From assembly GCF_020532645.1 (NCBI RefSeq), contig NZ_JAJAUZ010000011.1:1-64000 (forward strand): 64,000 nt of DNA, given 5' to 3'. The notes under the pieces were generated by a model. That model was not told the DNA's origin. It searched no databases and worked only from the letters and a program-made list of their open reading frames with translations. This DNA is from Streptomyces bambusae. Its GTDB lineage: Bacteria; Actinomycetota; Actinomycetes; Streptomycetales; Streptomycetaceae. A program made the position numbers and the translations under genes. Below, piece after piece: positions 8,506 through 17,128 of the stretch. How positions within the stretch are numbered: position 1 is the stretch's first letter; every line of letters begins with the position of its first letter.

Positions 8506-10848
8506 ATGGACGGTCGTGATCTCCTGCGTGCGGTGAAAGACCTCGGTTCGGTGCGCGGGCGGCGCGCGTGGGGGGCGGCCTGGCGCCATCGGCGCGCCGA
8601 TGCGGGTGCGCTGCCGGCGCGGGGTGCGGAGCGGGCGCGGGTGCCGGGCCCGCTGGCGGGGGCGGATCCGCGGCCCGGTGGCGGGGTGCTGCATTTCGCG
8701 CGCTCGGAGCTGACCGTGCAGGTGGCGGTGGGCGGGGCGGTGTTCTGGGGCTGGGACGGGGCGGCGCCGCTGCCGTCGTACGGGCTGGCCGGGGAGGGGC
8801 CGGAGCCGGACGGGCGGGCGGTGCTGGAGCCGGACACCGACGGCGGCTGGCGCGTGGTCTCGGAGCGGGTGACGGTGGCGATCTCCCGGAACGGCGCGGT
8901 GGAGGTGCGCACGCCGGGCGGGGCGGTGCTGCGGCGGGAGCTGCCGCCGCGGTGGTGGGAGCCGGTGTCGGGAGACGGTCCGGCGCGCTGGGTGCAGCGG
9001 TCGGAGGTGGCGCCGGACGCGCGGTTCTTCGGGCTGGGCGGCCGGGCGGCGGGGCCGCGGCTGCGGGACGGCTCGTACCGGCTGTGGAACACGGATCCGA
9101 AGGGGGGTTTCGGGCCGGGTGACGATCCCCTGTACCTGACGATGCCGGTGCAGCTGGTGGTGGCGGACGCGGGGACGCACCTGGTGTTCCACGACAACAC
9201 GTGGGACGGGCGGGTGACCCTGCGGGAGGGCGAGGAGGGGGCCGGGTCGGGCCAGGACCGGCCGGGCGGCTGCGAGCTGCGCATGGACGGCGGGCCGCTG
9301 CGGACGTGGGTGCTGGTGGGCACGCCGGCGCGGGTGCTGCAGGGGTGGGCGGGGCTGACCGGCGGGGCCGCGGTGCCGCCGGCGTGGGCGCTGGGTCACC
9401 AGCACGCCCGCTGGGGGTTCGGCAGCGCTGCGGAGGTGCGGCGGGTGGTGGCGGGCTACCGGGAGCACGGGCTGCCGCTGTCGGCGCTGCACCTGGACAT
9501 CGACCACTACGACGGGCACCGGGTGTTCACGGTGGACGAGGAGCGGTTCCCGCGGCTGCCGGAGCTGGCGGCCGAGTTGCGGCGGGAGGGCGTGCGGCTG
9601 GTGTCGATCGTGGATCCGGCGGTGCCGGCGGAGCCGGGGAACGCGGTGTACGAGTCGGGGCGGGCGGCGGGGGCGTTCGTGCGGGACGCGTCGGGGCGGG
9701 AGGTGCGGGGGGTGGTGTGGCCCGGTGACTGCGTGTACCCGGACTTCACGCATCCGCCGGTGCGGGCGTGGTGGGGGGACCAGTACGGGGAGCGGCTGGC
9801 GCAGGGGTTCGCCGGGGTGTGGCACGACATGAACGAGCCGGTGTCGTTCGCGCCGTTCGGGGATGCGACGCTGCCGCGGTCGGCGCAGCACGCGCTGGAC
9901 GGGAGTCCGGGCGACCACCGGGCGGGGCACAACGTGTACGGGCTGGCGATGGCGCGTGCCGGGTACGAGGGGCTGGTGCGGCTGCGGCCGGCGGAGCGGC
10001 CGTTCCTGTTCTCGCGGTCGGGGTGGGCGGGGCTGCAGCGGTACGGGGGGACCTGGTCGGGGGACGTGGAGAGCAGCTGGCCGGGGCTGCGGGCGTCGCT
10101 GGCGCTGGTGCTGGGGCTGGGTCTGTGCGGGATCCCGTACTCGGGTCCGGACGTGGGCGGGTTCGGCGGGTCGCCGTCGCCGGAGCTGTACCTGCGGTGG
10201 TTCCAGCTGGGGGCGTACCTGCCGTTGTTCCGTACGCATGCGGCGATCTGGGCGGGGCGGCGGGAGCCGTGGGAGTTCGGGCCGGAGGTGCTGGAGCACG
10301 CGCGGGCGGTGCTGGCGGAGCGGGAGCGGCTGCATCCGTACTTCGTGACGCTGTCGCACCTGGCGCGGCGGACCGGGGCGCCGTACGTACGGCCGGTGTG
10401 GTGGCGGACGCCGGCGGACCGGGCGCTGCGGGACTGCGAGGACGCGTTCCTGCTCGGGGACGCGCTGCTGGTGGCGCCGGTGCTGGAGTGCGGGGCGGAC
10501 CGGCGGGCGGTGCGGCTGCCGCGCGGACGCTGGTACGACGTGGTGACGGGGGCGGCGCACGAGGGTCCGGGGCAGGTGCTGGTGGAGGCGCCGGCGGGGC
10601 GGATCCCGGTGCTGGCGCGGGCCGGTGCGGTGCTGCCGGTGCGGGCGCCGGACGGGGCGCTGGAGCTGGAGGTGTGGGCGCCGGCGCGGGGGCGGACGGG
10701 CAGCGGGCTGCTGGTGCGCGATCCCGGGGACGGCTGGCAGGTGCCGCCGGTCGAGCGGTACGTGACGCGGTGGCGGGACGGGCGGGTGGAGGTGGAGCGG
10801 GAGGACGGGCTGCCGGTCGCGGAGCGGGTGCGGGTGCGGGGGGTGTGA
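8506..10848 (+). CDS. glycoside hydrolase family 31 (alpha-glucosidase-like)
   Basis: A 780-residue enzyme of family GH31, which removes alpha-linked glucose or xylose from the non-reducing end. The N-terminal beta-rich galactose-mutarotase-like region is followed by the barrel with LHLDIDHYDGHRVFTVDEERFP, the nucleophile Asp441 in GVWHDMNEPVSF and the acid/base Asp520 in GTWSGDVESSW. C-terminal beta domains end the protein. There is no signal peptide, so it probably acts inside the cell. The ATG at 8506 is spaced correctly from AGGG; a GTG at 8497 is possible. It stands alone, so its physiological substrate is open. Confidence 0.93.
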   Translation: MDGRDLLRAVKDLGSVRGRRAWGAAWRHRRADAGALPARGAERARVPGPLAGADPRPGGGVLHFARSELTVQVAVGGAVFWGWDGAAPLPSYGLAGEGPEPDGRAVLEPDTDGGWRVVSERVTVAISRNGAVEVRTPGGAVLRRELPPRWWEPVSGDGPARWVQRSEVAPDARFFGLGGRAAGPRLRDGSYRLWNTDPKGGFGPGDDPLYLTMPVQLVVADAGTHLVFHDNTWDGRVTLREGEEGAGSGQDRPGGCELRMDGGPLRTWVLVGTPARVLQGWAGLTGGAAVPPAWALGHQHARWGFGSAAEVRRVVAGYREHGLPLSALHLDIDHYDGHRVFTVDEERFPRLPELAAELRREGVRLVSIVDPAVPAEPGNAVYESGRAAGAFVRDASGREVRGVVWPGDCVYPDFTHPPVRAWWGDQYGERLAQGFAGVWHDMNEPVSFAPFGDATLPRSAQHALDGSPGDHRAGHNVYGLAMARAGYEGLVRLRPAERPFLFSRSGWAGLQRYGGTWSGDVESSWPGLRASLALVLGLGLCGIPYSGPDVGGFGGSPSPELYLRWFQLGAYLPLFRTHAAIWAGRREPWEFGPEVLEHARAVLAERERLHPYFVTLSHLARRTGAPYVRPVWWRTPADRALRDCEDAFLLGDALLVAPVLECGADRRAVRLPRGRWYDVVTGAAHEGPGQVLVEAPAGRIPVLARAGAVLPVRAPDGALELEVWAPARGRTGSGLLVRDPGDGWQVPPVERYVTRWRDGRVEVEREDGLPVAERVRVRGV

Positions 10849-10877
10849 GCGCGCGGGCCGGCGGGTGGCGGCGGGGG

Positions 10878-11680
10878 TCAGGCCGGGCGGGGGCGGGTGC
10901 GGGCGGCGACGACGAAGGTGACGGAGATCAGCAGCGACCAGGCGCCGAACTTCGCGAGGGACACCGGCTGCCAGCCGTCGAGCTGGTCGGGGTAGCTCCA
11001 GGCGCCGGCGTACGTGGCGGCGTTCTCGGCGATCCAGAGGAAGAAGCCGATGAGGGCGAAGGCGAGGGCGAGCGGCATGCGGTGGTGGGTGTCGCCGACG
11101 GTGTAGCGGACCCAGGTGCCGGTGGTGGCGGCGAGGAGGAGGGCGGCGAGCACCCAGCGGGCGTCGGGGAGCCAGTGGTGGGTGAAGAAGTTGAGGTAGA
11201 CGGCGGCAGCGAGGGCGGCCATGGTGCGGGGCCGGTAGCCGTCGAGTTCGAGCCGCAGCAGGTGCCAGGCCCGGCAGACGTAGCTGCCGACGGCGGCGTA
11301 GAGGAAGCCGCCGTACAGCGGCACGCCGGCGATCTTCGTGAGGGCTTCCTCGGGGTAGCTCCACGAGCCGAGGCGGACCTTGACGAGTTCGAAGAGCAGG
11401 CCGATGGCGTGGCAGCCGAGGAGGACCCGGGTGTCGCCGGGGCGGTCCCAGCCGAGCCGGCGGGCGAGGACGGCGAGGAGGAGCCCGTAGAGCAGGACGA
11501 GGTCGTAGCGGGCGACGGGGAGGGCGGGCAGGAGGCCGGAGACCGCGATGCCGGCGACCAGGGCGACGGCGAAGGCACAGCTGCGGGCTTGCAGGAGGCC
11601 GAAGTGGAGCAGCTGGTGGGCGGCGTGCCGGAGCCGGGCGGGGGTGCGGGGGGGGCGGGCGGGCTCGTGGTCGCGGTCAC
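10878..11680 (-). CDS. DUF817 membrane protein, probable frameshift near its start
   Basis: The main frame (10878 to about 11650) encodes a multi-pass membrane protein of the DUF817 type, with GSWSYPEEALTKIAGVPLYGGFLY, YLNFFTHHWLPDARW and IGFFLWIAENAATYAGAWSYP. Function is unknown. No ATG, GTG or TTG lies in that frame between the end of the upstream NUDIX gene and the conserved part. A GTG at 11680 (MTATTSPPAP) is in another frame and would join it if one base were added in the run of eight G at 11648-11655. I therefore place the start at 11680 with a frameshift. The corrected length would be about 267 residues. Confidence 0.7.
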
Positions 11681-11743
11681 GCGTTGCAGGACGCGGGGCG
11701 GGGGGCCGGTGGTTCTGCGGGGGCGGGGCCGCCGGCGGGCGGG

Positions 11744-12274
11744 TCAGGGGGTGGCGGGGGCGGGGGCCGGGTAGTGGCCGGCGAACCAGCGGGCGGCGGC
11801 CTCGGTGTGGAGGGGGAAGGCGAGTTCGGCGGGGGCGTGGAGGACGTGCCAGCCGGTGGTCTCGTCGGTGGGGACGGACGGGGGCAGGGCGGCGGCCGGG
11901 CGGGCCGGGAGCAGGCCGAAGAGGAGGAGGTGCCCGGCCGGGGAGCTGAGGGCGTCGGCGAGGACGACCTCGGCGGCCGGGGCGTCGATGCCGGTCTCCT
12001 CGCGGAGTTCGCGGACGACCGCGTCCCGCCAGTCTTCGCCGTGGTCGATGAACCCGCCGGGCAGGGCGATGCCGCCGAGGGCCGGCTGGATGGTCCGGGT
12101 GATGACGGCGAGGCCGGTGCCGGCGTCGTCCTCGACGGGGAGGAGGGCGACGGCCACCGGGAGCGGGTTGCGGTAGGCGGTCGCGCCGCAGGCGGGGCAG
12201 GTGCGGGGCCATGCCGTCGTGGCGTACGCGGCGCCGCAGCCGGAGCAGTGCGAGTCCTTCAGGGGTGCTGACAC
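11744..12274 (-). CDS. NUDIX hydrolase with N-terminal zinc ribbon
   Basis: A 176-residue cytoplasmic hydrolase of nucleoside-diphosphate-linked substrates. An N-terminal zinc ribbon has CSGCG and CPACG (residues about 10-32). The Nudix box follows in GGFIDHGEDWRDAVVREL and REETGI, with all the glutamates expected for metal binding. This zinc-ribbon plus Nudix order resembles NADH pyrophosphatase-like proteins, but the substrate cannot be stated. It lies upstream of the DUF817 gene on the same strand and divergent from the dipeptidase gene by 23 bp. Confidence 0.9.
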   Translation of the reverse strand: MSAPLKDSHCSGCGAAYATTAWPRTCPACGATAYRNPLPVAVALLPVEDDAGTGLAVITRTIQPALGGIALPGGFIDHGEDWRDAVVRELREETGIDAPAAEVVLADALSSPAGHLLLFGLLPARPAAALPPSVPTDETTGWHVLHAPAELAFPLHTEAAARWFAGHYPAPAPATP

Positions 12275-12297
12275 CCCGCGATGGTAAGGGAAGGGGC

Positions 12298-13089
12298 ATG
12301 AGAATTCCGGTGGTTGCCGTACTGGGGACGCTGCTGCTCGGCGCGCTGCCCGCGGGGTGGGCGGGTGCGGATGCGGGCGGGCGCCCGGGCGCGGGGCCGT
12401 TCGTGGCGCTCCGGGCGGTGGATCCGTCGGTGGTGCAGGACATGCGGTACGCGTCGCGGCGGAACTTCACGGGGCGGCCGGTGGACGGATACGAGGAGCC
12501 GGTGTGCCTGCTGGCCCGGCCGGCCGCGCTGGCGCTGCGGCGGGCGCAGCGGGGGCTGCTGCTGCGGGGCTACTCGCTGAAGGTGTACGACTGCTACCGG
12601 CCGCAGCGGGCGGTCGACCGGTTCGTGCGCTGGGCGGCGGAACCGGAGGACCCGGCGGTGCGGGCCGCGTTCCACCCGCGGGTGCCGAAGTCCCGGCTGT
12701 TCGAGGAGGGGTACATCGCGCGGCGGTCGGGGCACAGCAGGGGCAGCACGGTGGACGTGACGCTGGTACGGGTGCCGGGGTCCGGGGCGCCGGTCCCGGC
12801 CGGTTCGTGGGCGGGTGAGGGGCCGTGTGCGGCCGGGGCGGGGCGGCGGGATCCGGACGGGTCGGCGGACATGGGGACGGGGTTCGACTGCTTCGATCCG
12901 CTGGCGCACACGGGTGCTCCGGAGGTCGGGGCCGGGGTGCGGGAGCGGCGGGAGGTGCTGCGGCGGGCGCTGGAAGCGGAGGGGTTCGTGAACCTTCCCG
13001 AGGAGTGGTGGCACTTCACCCTCCGCCCGGAGGCGTATCCGGAGACGTATTTCGACCTCCCGGTACGGGTCCGTTCCGCCGCCCGGTGA
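12298..13089 (+). CDS. secreted D-alanyl-D-alanine dipeptidase (VanX-like, M15D)
   Basis: A 263-residue zinc peptidase expected to split D-Ala-D-Ala. It starts with a signal peptide (MRIPVVAVLGTLLLGALPAGWAGADA), so it acts outside the membrane, unlike the cytoplasmic VanX of vancomycin resistance. Zinc and catalytic motifs are seen in SGHSRGSTVDVTL (His and Asp ligands), GTGFDCFD and EEWWHFTL (catalytic Glu, ligand His). The ATG at 12298 is preceded by AAGGGAAGGGG. No vanHA genes are nearby, so a role in peptidoglycan turnover is more likely than resistance. Confidence 0.88.
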   Translation: MRIPVVAVLGTLLLGALPAGWAGADAGGRPGAGPFVALRAVDPSVVQDMRYASRRNFTGRPVDGYEEPVCLLARPAALALRRAQRGLLLRGYSLKVYDCYRPQRAVDRFVRWAAEPEDPAVRAAFHPRVPKSRLFEEGYIARRSGHSRGSTVDVTLVRVPGSGAPVPAGSWAGEGPCAAGAGRRDPDGSADMGTGFDCFDPLAHTGAPEVGAGVRERREVLRRALEAEGFVNLPEEWWHFTLRPEAYPETYFDLPVRVRSAAR

Positions 13090-13090
13090 G

Positions 13091-13096
13091 TACCGT
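13091..13096 (+). promoter_or_regulatory. -10 hexamer TACCGT for leaderless DUF962 gene
   Basis: TACCGT ends exactly six bases before the ATG at 13103, and no ribosome-binding site is seen. This is the layout of a leaderless transcript. Confidence 0.5.
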
Positions 13097-13102
13097 GCGG
13101 CC

Positions 13103-13471
13103 ATGACTGAGAGCCGTACTTTCGGATCGTACGAGGAATTCTGGCCCTACTACGTCGCGATGCACTCGCGGGCCGCGACCCGCTGGGTGCACCTCGCCGG
13201 CACCCTGACCGGTCTCGCCGTGACCGCGTACGGGCTGGCGCGCGGGCGGAAGCGGTACGCGCTGGCGCTGCCGCTGATCGGCTACGGGACGGCCTGGCCG
13301 GCGCATTTCCTGATCGAGGGCAACAACCCGGCGACCTTCGGGCATCCCGCCTGGTCGCTGCGCGGGGACGCGCAGATGATCCGGATGATGCTGGCGGGCC
13401 GGGACGCGGAGCTGGCGGAGACGGCCGCCAAGTGGCTCGCCGAGAACGAAGGCGCCATGGCAGACTTCTGA
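13103..13471 (+). CDS. DUF962 / Mpo1-like membrane protein
   Basis: The 122-residue protein has two to three hydrophobic segments and the family motifs FWPYYVAMHSRAATRWVHLAGT and HFLIEGNNPATFGHPAWSLRGD. Yeast Mpo1 in this family is a membrane dioxygenase of 2-hydroxy fatty acids that uses histidines like those in HSRAATRWVH and FGHP. Whether the bacterial protein does the same is not shown. It probably has a leaderless start. A TTG-start DUF35 gene follows after 67 bp. Confidence 0.85.
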   Translation: MTESRTFGSYEEFWPYYVAMHSRAATRWVHLAGTLTGLAVTAYGLARGRKRYALALPLIGYGTAWPAHFLIEGNNPATFGHPAWSLRGDAQMIRMMLAGRDAELAETAAKWLAENEGAMADF

Positions 13472-13538
13472 CGATCCGTCAGCTCGACGGACCGTCAGCT
13501 GTCCGTCCGCTTCCGGACGGTTCTGCTCGGGAGGGGTC

Positions 13539-14042
13539 TTGGCGCGCACACGCACACCCGTGGTGGCCGGCTGGTTCACCGACGACGTACAGGCCGAAGA
13601 CGGTTCCGGGGAGCGGGGGTTCCGCCTGCTGGGCACCCGGTGCACGGCGTGCGGTTCCGTGTTCTTCCCGCGCGAGGACGCGTACTGCCGCAATCCGCAC
13701 TGCGCCGGGGACGAACTGGTGGAGGTCCCGCTGTCCCCGCGCGGCACGGTCTGGTCCTACACGGACGGGCGGTACCGGCCGCCCGCCCCCTACGTGTCCG
13801 ACCCGGCCGTGCCCTGGGAGCCGTACACGCTGGTGGCGGTGGAGCTGGCGGCCGAGCGGATGGTCGTCCTGGGGCAGGCCGCGCCCGGGGTGACGGTCGC
13901 CGACCTCGCCGTGGGCATGACCGTCGAGGTGGTGCCGGGCGTGCTGGACGAGGACGCCGGCGGCGTCCGGACCACCTGGCACTTCCGGCCGGTGCCCGAG
14001 GCGTCCGGTCCGCAGGCGCGGACCGCGCGGGAGTCGTCGTGA
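13539..14042 (+). CDS. Zn-ribbon/OB-fold protein (DUF35), partner of thiolase
   Basis: The 167-residue protein has an N-terminal zinc ribbon (CTACG and CRNPHC, about residues 32-55) and a C-terminal OB-like fold (GTVWSYTDGRYRPPAPY). Such DUF35 proteins form complexes with thiolase-like enzymes, as in steroid side-chain aldolases where DUF35 binds acyl-CoA. The start is TTG at 13539 with GAGGGG properly spaced. Its stop overlaps the next gene start by 4 bp, which strongly suggests coupled translation and a complex. Confidence 0.85.
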   Translation: MARTRTPVVAGWFTDDVQAEDGSGERGFRLLGTRCTACGSVFFPREDAYCRNPHCAGDELVEVPLSPRGTVWSYTDGRYRPPAPYVSDPAVPWEPYTLVAVELAAERMVVLGQAAPGVTVADLAVGMTVEVVPGVLDEDAGGVRTTWHFRPVPEASGPQARTARESS

Positions 14043-15229
14043 GCACGGACGTGGCGGTCCTCGGGGCCGGGATGCACCCGTGGGGCAAGTGGGGGCGCAG
14101 CTTCGTCACGTACGGGACGGCCGCCGCGCGGGCGGCGCTCGCCGACGCCGGGCTGGAGTGGACGGAGGTCGGCGCGGTGGTCGGCGCGGACACCGTGCGC
14201 GGCGGCTACCCCGGCCACGTCGCGGGGGCCACCTTCGCGCGGGCACTGGGCTGGCAGGGCGCGCGGGTGACCAGCGTGTACGCGGCCTGCGCGAGCGGGG
14301 CGCAGGCGATCGCGGCGGCCCGGGCGCAGATCCTCGCGGGGCTCGCCGACGTGGTGCTGGTGGTGGGCGCGGACGCGGCGCCGAAGGGGTTCTTCGCGCC
14401 GGCCGGCGGCGACCGGCCGGACGACCCGGACTGGCTGCGCTTCCGGGTGCTGGGGGCCACCAACCCGGCGTACTTCGGCCTGTACGCGCGCCGCCGGATG
14501 GCGCTGCACGGGGACGGGCCGGAGGACTTCGCCCTGGTCAAGGTGAAGAACGCGGCGGCCGGGGCGCTGAACCCGAACGCCCGCTACCGGGTGCCGGTGT
14601 CCGCCGAGGAGGTGGCGGCCTCCCCCGTGGTCGCGGATCCGCTGCGGCTGCTCGACATCTGCGCGACCTCCGACGGGGCGGCGGCGCTGGTGCTGACGAG
14701 CCTGGACTTCGCCCGCGCGCGGGGGGTGGCCGACCCGGTGCGGATCCGGGCGGTCTCGACGGTCACGCCCGCCTACCCGCGGACCGAACTCGACCTGCCC
14801 GACATCGCCACGGACTCGGCGGCCGCGGTGGCACCGGCGCCCGGCAGCTTCCGGTCCGCGCTCGCGCGGGCGGCGTACGAGGAGGCCGGGCTGGGGCCGG
14901 AGGACCTGTCGCTGGCCGAGGTGTACGACCTGTCCACCGCGCTGGAACTGGAGTGGTACGAGGACATCGGGCTGTGCGGGGAGGGCGAGGGCGCGAAGCT
15001 GGTGCGGGAGGGTGCGACGGCGCTGGGCGGCCGCATCCCGGTCAATCCGAGCGGCGGCCTGGCCTCGTTCGGCGAGGCCGTTCCGGCCCAGGCGATCGCC
15101 CAGGTCTGCGAGCTGACCTGGCAGCTCCGCGGCACGGCGGGAGCCCGGCAGGTGGCCGGCGCGCGGGTGGGGATCTCCGCCAACCAGGGACTGTTCGGGC
15201 ACGGGTCGGCGGTCGTGGCGGTGCGGTGA
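14039..15229 (+). CDS. thiolase-family (SCP-x / lipid-transfer-like) acyl-CoA enzyme
   Basis: A 396-residue thiolase-fold enzyme. The N-terminal nucleophile region is VYAACASGAQAIAAARAQI with the cysteine kept. The C-terminal motif GLFGHGSAVV replaces the second catalytic cysteine (usually CxG) of classical thiolases. This pattern fits the SCP-x or Ltp group, which acts as thiolase or retro-aldolase on sterol or fatty acyl-CoA. The start GTG overlaps the DUF35 stop. The exact substrate is unknown. I am confident of the family, less so of the reaction. Confidence 0.85.
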   Translation: MSTDVAVLGAGMHPWGKWGRSFVTYGTAAARAALADAGLEWTEVGAVVGADTVRGGYPGHVAGATFARALGWQGARVTSVYAACASGAQAIAAARAQILAGLADVVLVVGADAAPKGFFAPAGGDRPDDPDWLRFRVLGATNPAYFGLYARRRMALHGDGPEDFALVKVKNAAAGALNPNARYRVPVSAEEVAASPVVADPLRLLDICATSDGAAALVLTSLDFARARGVADPVRIRAVSTVTPAYPRTELDLPDIATDSAAAVAPAPGSFRSALARAAYEEAGLGPEDLSLAEVYDLSTALELEWYEDIGLCGEGEGAKLVREGATALGGRIPVNPSGGLASFGEAVPAQAIAQVCELTWQLRGTAGARQVAGARVGISANQGLFGHGSAVVAVR

Positions 15230-15423
15230 GGCGCCGGCCGGGCACCGGCACCGCAGTGCGCCCCCGGACCCGCCGCCGACCACGCCTCGGCAGCCGTCGG
15301 CGGCGGGGCGGGAAAATCCGTGCGTGCAGGGGTTCTTGACGGCCCCTCACGGCAGGTGAACACTGCCTCCACAGTCCGCGTACCCCCACCGGGCACGCGG
15401 AGCTGCGGTCCCCCACGAGAGCC

Positions 15424-15459
15424 GCGGCCCGTACCCCAGTCGGCGGGGGTACGGGCCGC
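15424..15459. terminator. 14-bp hairpin between convergent thiolase and cvnD
   Basis: Arms 15424-15437 and 15446-15459 are perfectly complementary over 14 bp with an eight-base loop. The right arm is copied again just downstream (see the repeat at 15446-15496). Confidence 0.75.
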
Positions 15460-15496
15460 CTCCGTGTCAGCGGGGTACGGGCCGCCTCGTGTCAGC
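15446..15496. repeat. tandem 26/25-bp duplication of a terminator arm
   Basis: Unit 1 (15446-15471) and unit 2 (15472-15496) begin GGGGTACGGGCCGCCTC and end GTGTCAGC, differing by one base. Each unit carries a right arm that can pair with 15424-15437. Unit 2 includes the stop codon of cvnD. Confidence 0.8.
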
Positions 15497-16112
15497 GGCG
15501 GGCGGAGGGGCGGCGCACCAGCGCGTGCTCCACCACGCCGGCGAGGACCTCCTTCACGGAGTCCCGGGACCGCGCGTCGCACAGCACGAGCGGCACGTGC
15601 GGGTCGAGGTCGAGCGCCGCGCGCACGGTCGGGGCGGGGTGCCGCTGTGCGCCGTCGAAGCAGTTGACGGCGACCAGGAACGGGATGCCGCGCCGCTCGA
15701 AGTAGTCCACGGCGGCGAAGCAGTCCTCCAGACGGCGGGTGTCGGCGAGGACCACCGCGCCGAGGGCGCCCTGCGCCAGCTCGTCCCACAGGAACCAGAA
15801 CCGGTCCTGGCCGGGCGTGCCGAACAGGTACAGGACGAGGTCCTCGCGCAGGGTGATCCGCCCGAAGTCCATGGCGACCGTGGTGGTGTGCTTGCCCGGG
15901 ACGCCGGACGTGTCGTCCACCGGGGCGCCGGCCTCGGACAGCCGCTCCTCGGTGCGCAGCGGCCGGATCTCGCTGACCGCGCCGACCAGGGTGGTCTTGC
16001 CCACGCCGAAGCCGCCCGCGACCAGGATCTTCAGGGCCAGCGGTTCGACGGCGGCGATGGGGGTTCCGGTGCCGCCGACGGCCTGGAGCCGGCTAGAGCG
16101 CCCGTAGGCCAT
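15492..16112 (-). CDS. cvnD: conservon GTPase (CvnD)
   Basis: A 206-residue small GTP-binding protein. P-loop GGFGVGKTTLVGA lies at about residue 33, followed by a G2-like threonine region (GKHTTTVAMDFG), DTPGQ-like FGTPGQDRFWFLWDEL and VNCFDG in place of NKxD. It closes a cvnABCD set, which is proposed to form a membrane-associated complex like a eukaryotic G-protein system. It overlaps cvnC by 20 bp. Numbering among the many conservons of the genus cannot be given. Confidence 0.92.
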   Translation of the reverse strand: MAYGRSSRLQAVGGTGTPIAAVEPLALKILVAGGFGVGKTTLVGAVSEIRPLRTEERLSEAGAPVDDTSGVPGKHTTTVAMDFGRITLREDLVLYLFGTPGQDRFWFLWDELAQGALGAVVLADTRRLEDCFAAVDYFERRGIPFLVAVNCFDGAQRHPAPTVRAALDLDPHVPLVLCDARSRDSVKEVLAGVVEHALVRRPSARR

Positions 16113-16677
16113 CGATCACCTCACGCAGAATGGATTCGTCGGGCAGTTCGGCCGGGGGCACCGGCCGGGTCACGTGGACCAGTTCGTCCTCGACGAGGTC
16201 GCCGACGAGCACCCGGACCACCCCGACGGGGAGGTCGAGGCCCGCGGCCAGCTCGGCTACGGACTGCGGCCGCTGGAGGCAGAGCCCGAGGATGTCCGCG
16301 TGCTCCGGTGAGAGGGTCTGGTCCCACACCGGGTCGTGCGCCGCGTCCTCGGCGACGACCAGGGCGATCAGGTCGAGGCGGTGGTGGCCGGCACCGGTGG
16401 TGCGGCCGCGGGTCATCGCGTACGGGCGGACCACGGGGCCGGCCTCGTCGTCGAACCAGTGGCCGTCGGCGGGGCCGGCGGGGTCGGTGGCGGGGCCCGT
16501 GGTCCCCGGGTGTCCGGGGCCGGCGTCGGGATGCCCGGGTTCGGAGCCGGTGCCGGTTCCGGTGCCGGTGCCCGCCGTCGGGCCGGTGGCGTCGGGGTCC
16601 GCGGCCGCCTGGGCCGCCGCGGAGCCGGTGTCGTCGACGGGGTCCCTGCGGACCCCGTCCTGACCTGCTGCACTCAT
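16093..16677 (-). CDS. cvnC: conservon DUF742 protein (CvnC)
   Basis: A 194-residue protein. The first 85 residues are low-complexity (alternating Gly/Thr with Pro/Asp). The DUF742 domain then runs from VVRPYAMTRGRTTG to the C terminus, with a winged-helix-like part (LQRPQSVAELAAGLDLPVGVVRVLVGDLVE, given in part). In conservons this protein joins the kinase-like CvnA and roadblock CvnB. It sits 10 bp after cvnB and overlaps cvnD. Confidence 0.92.
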   Translation of the reverse strand: MSAAGQDGVRRDPVDDTGSAAAQAAADPDATGPTAGTGTGTGTGSEPGHPDAGPGHPGTTGPATDPAGPADGHWFDDEAGPVVRPYAMTRGRTTGAGHHRLDLIALVVAEDAAHDPVWDQTLSPEHADILGLCLQRPQSVAELAAGLDLPVGVVRVLVGDLVEDELVHVTRPVPPAELPDESILREVIDGLRAL

Positions 16678-16687
16678 GCGGTCCGAC

Positions 16688-17128
16688 TCACCCGCCGGCG
16701 GGCAGTCCGGTGCGCGGCGCGGTCGCCAGGTGGTCGCCCACCCGCTTGACCATGAGGGTCATCTCGTACGCGACCTGGCCGACGTCGGAGTCCGCGTCCG
16801 CCAGGACGGCCAGGCAGCTGCCGTCGCCGGCGGCGGTCACGAAGAGGAACGCGTCCTCCAGTTCGACCACGGTCTGACGGACCTGGCCGGCGTCGAAGTG
16901 CCGGCCGACGCCCTTGGCCAGGCTGTGGAAGCCGGAGGCCACGGCGGCCAGGTGCTCGCCGTCCTCGCGGGTGAGCGCCTTGGAGCTGCCGGTGGCGAGG
17001 CCGTCCCCGGAGAGGACCACCGCCTTGCGGATGCTGCCGACCCGGTCGACCAGCTCGTCCAGGAGCCAGTTCAGGCGGCCGGCCTCGCGGGACGTGGCCT
17101 CGTGCGCTGCGGTCTTCGGTTCGGTCAT
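16688..17128 (-). CDS. cvnB: conservon roadblock/LC7 protein (CvnB)
   Basis: A 146-residue roadblock/LC7-fold protein that probably acts as a regulator of the CvnD GTPase. Seen are LNWLLDELVDRVGSIRKAVVLSGDG near the start (in part) and VVELEDAFLFVTAAGDGSCLAVLA in the core. The ATG at 17128 overlaps the cvnA stop by 4 bp, so translation is coupled. Confidence 0.93.
   Translation of the reverse strand: MTEPKTAAHEATSREAGRLNWLLDELVDRVGSIRKAVVLSGDGLATGSSKALTREDGEHLAAVASGFHSLAKGVGRHFDAGQVRQTVVELEDAFLFVTAAGDGSCLAVLADADSDVGQVAYEMTLMVKRVGDHLATAPRTGLPAGG

Noticed and set aside
6559..11364. 1601-residue reverse frame spanning the ligase and glycosidase genes
   Set aside because: It is Arg/Pro-rich shadow sequence crossing two well-supported genes and the gap between them.
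12298..13089. Reading the VanX-like gene as vancomycin resistance
   Set aside because: The protein has a signal peptide and no vanH, vanA, vanR or vanS genes are nearby.
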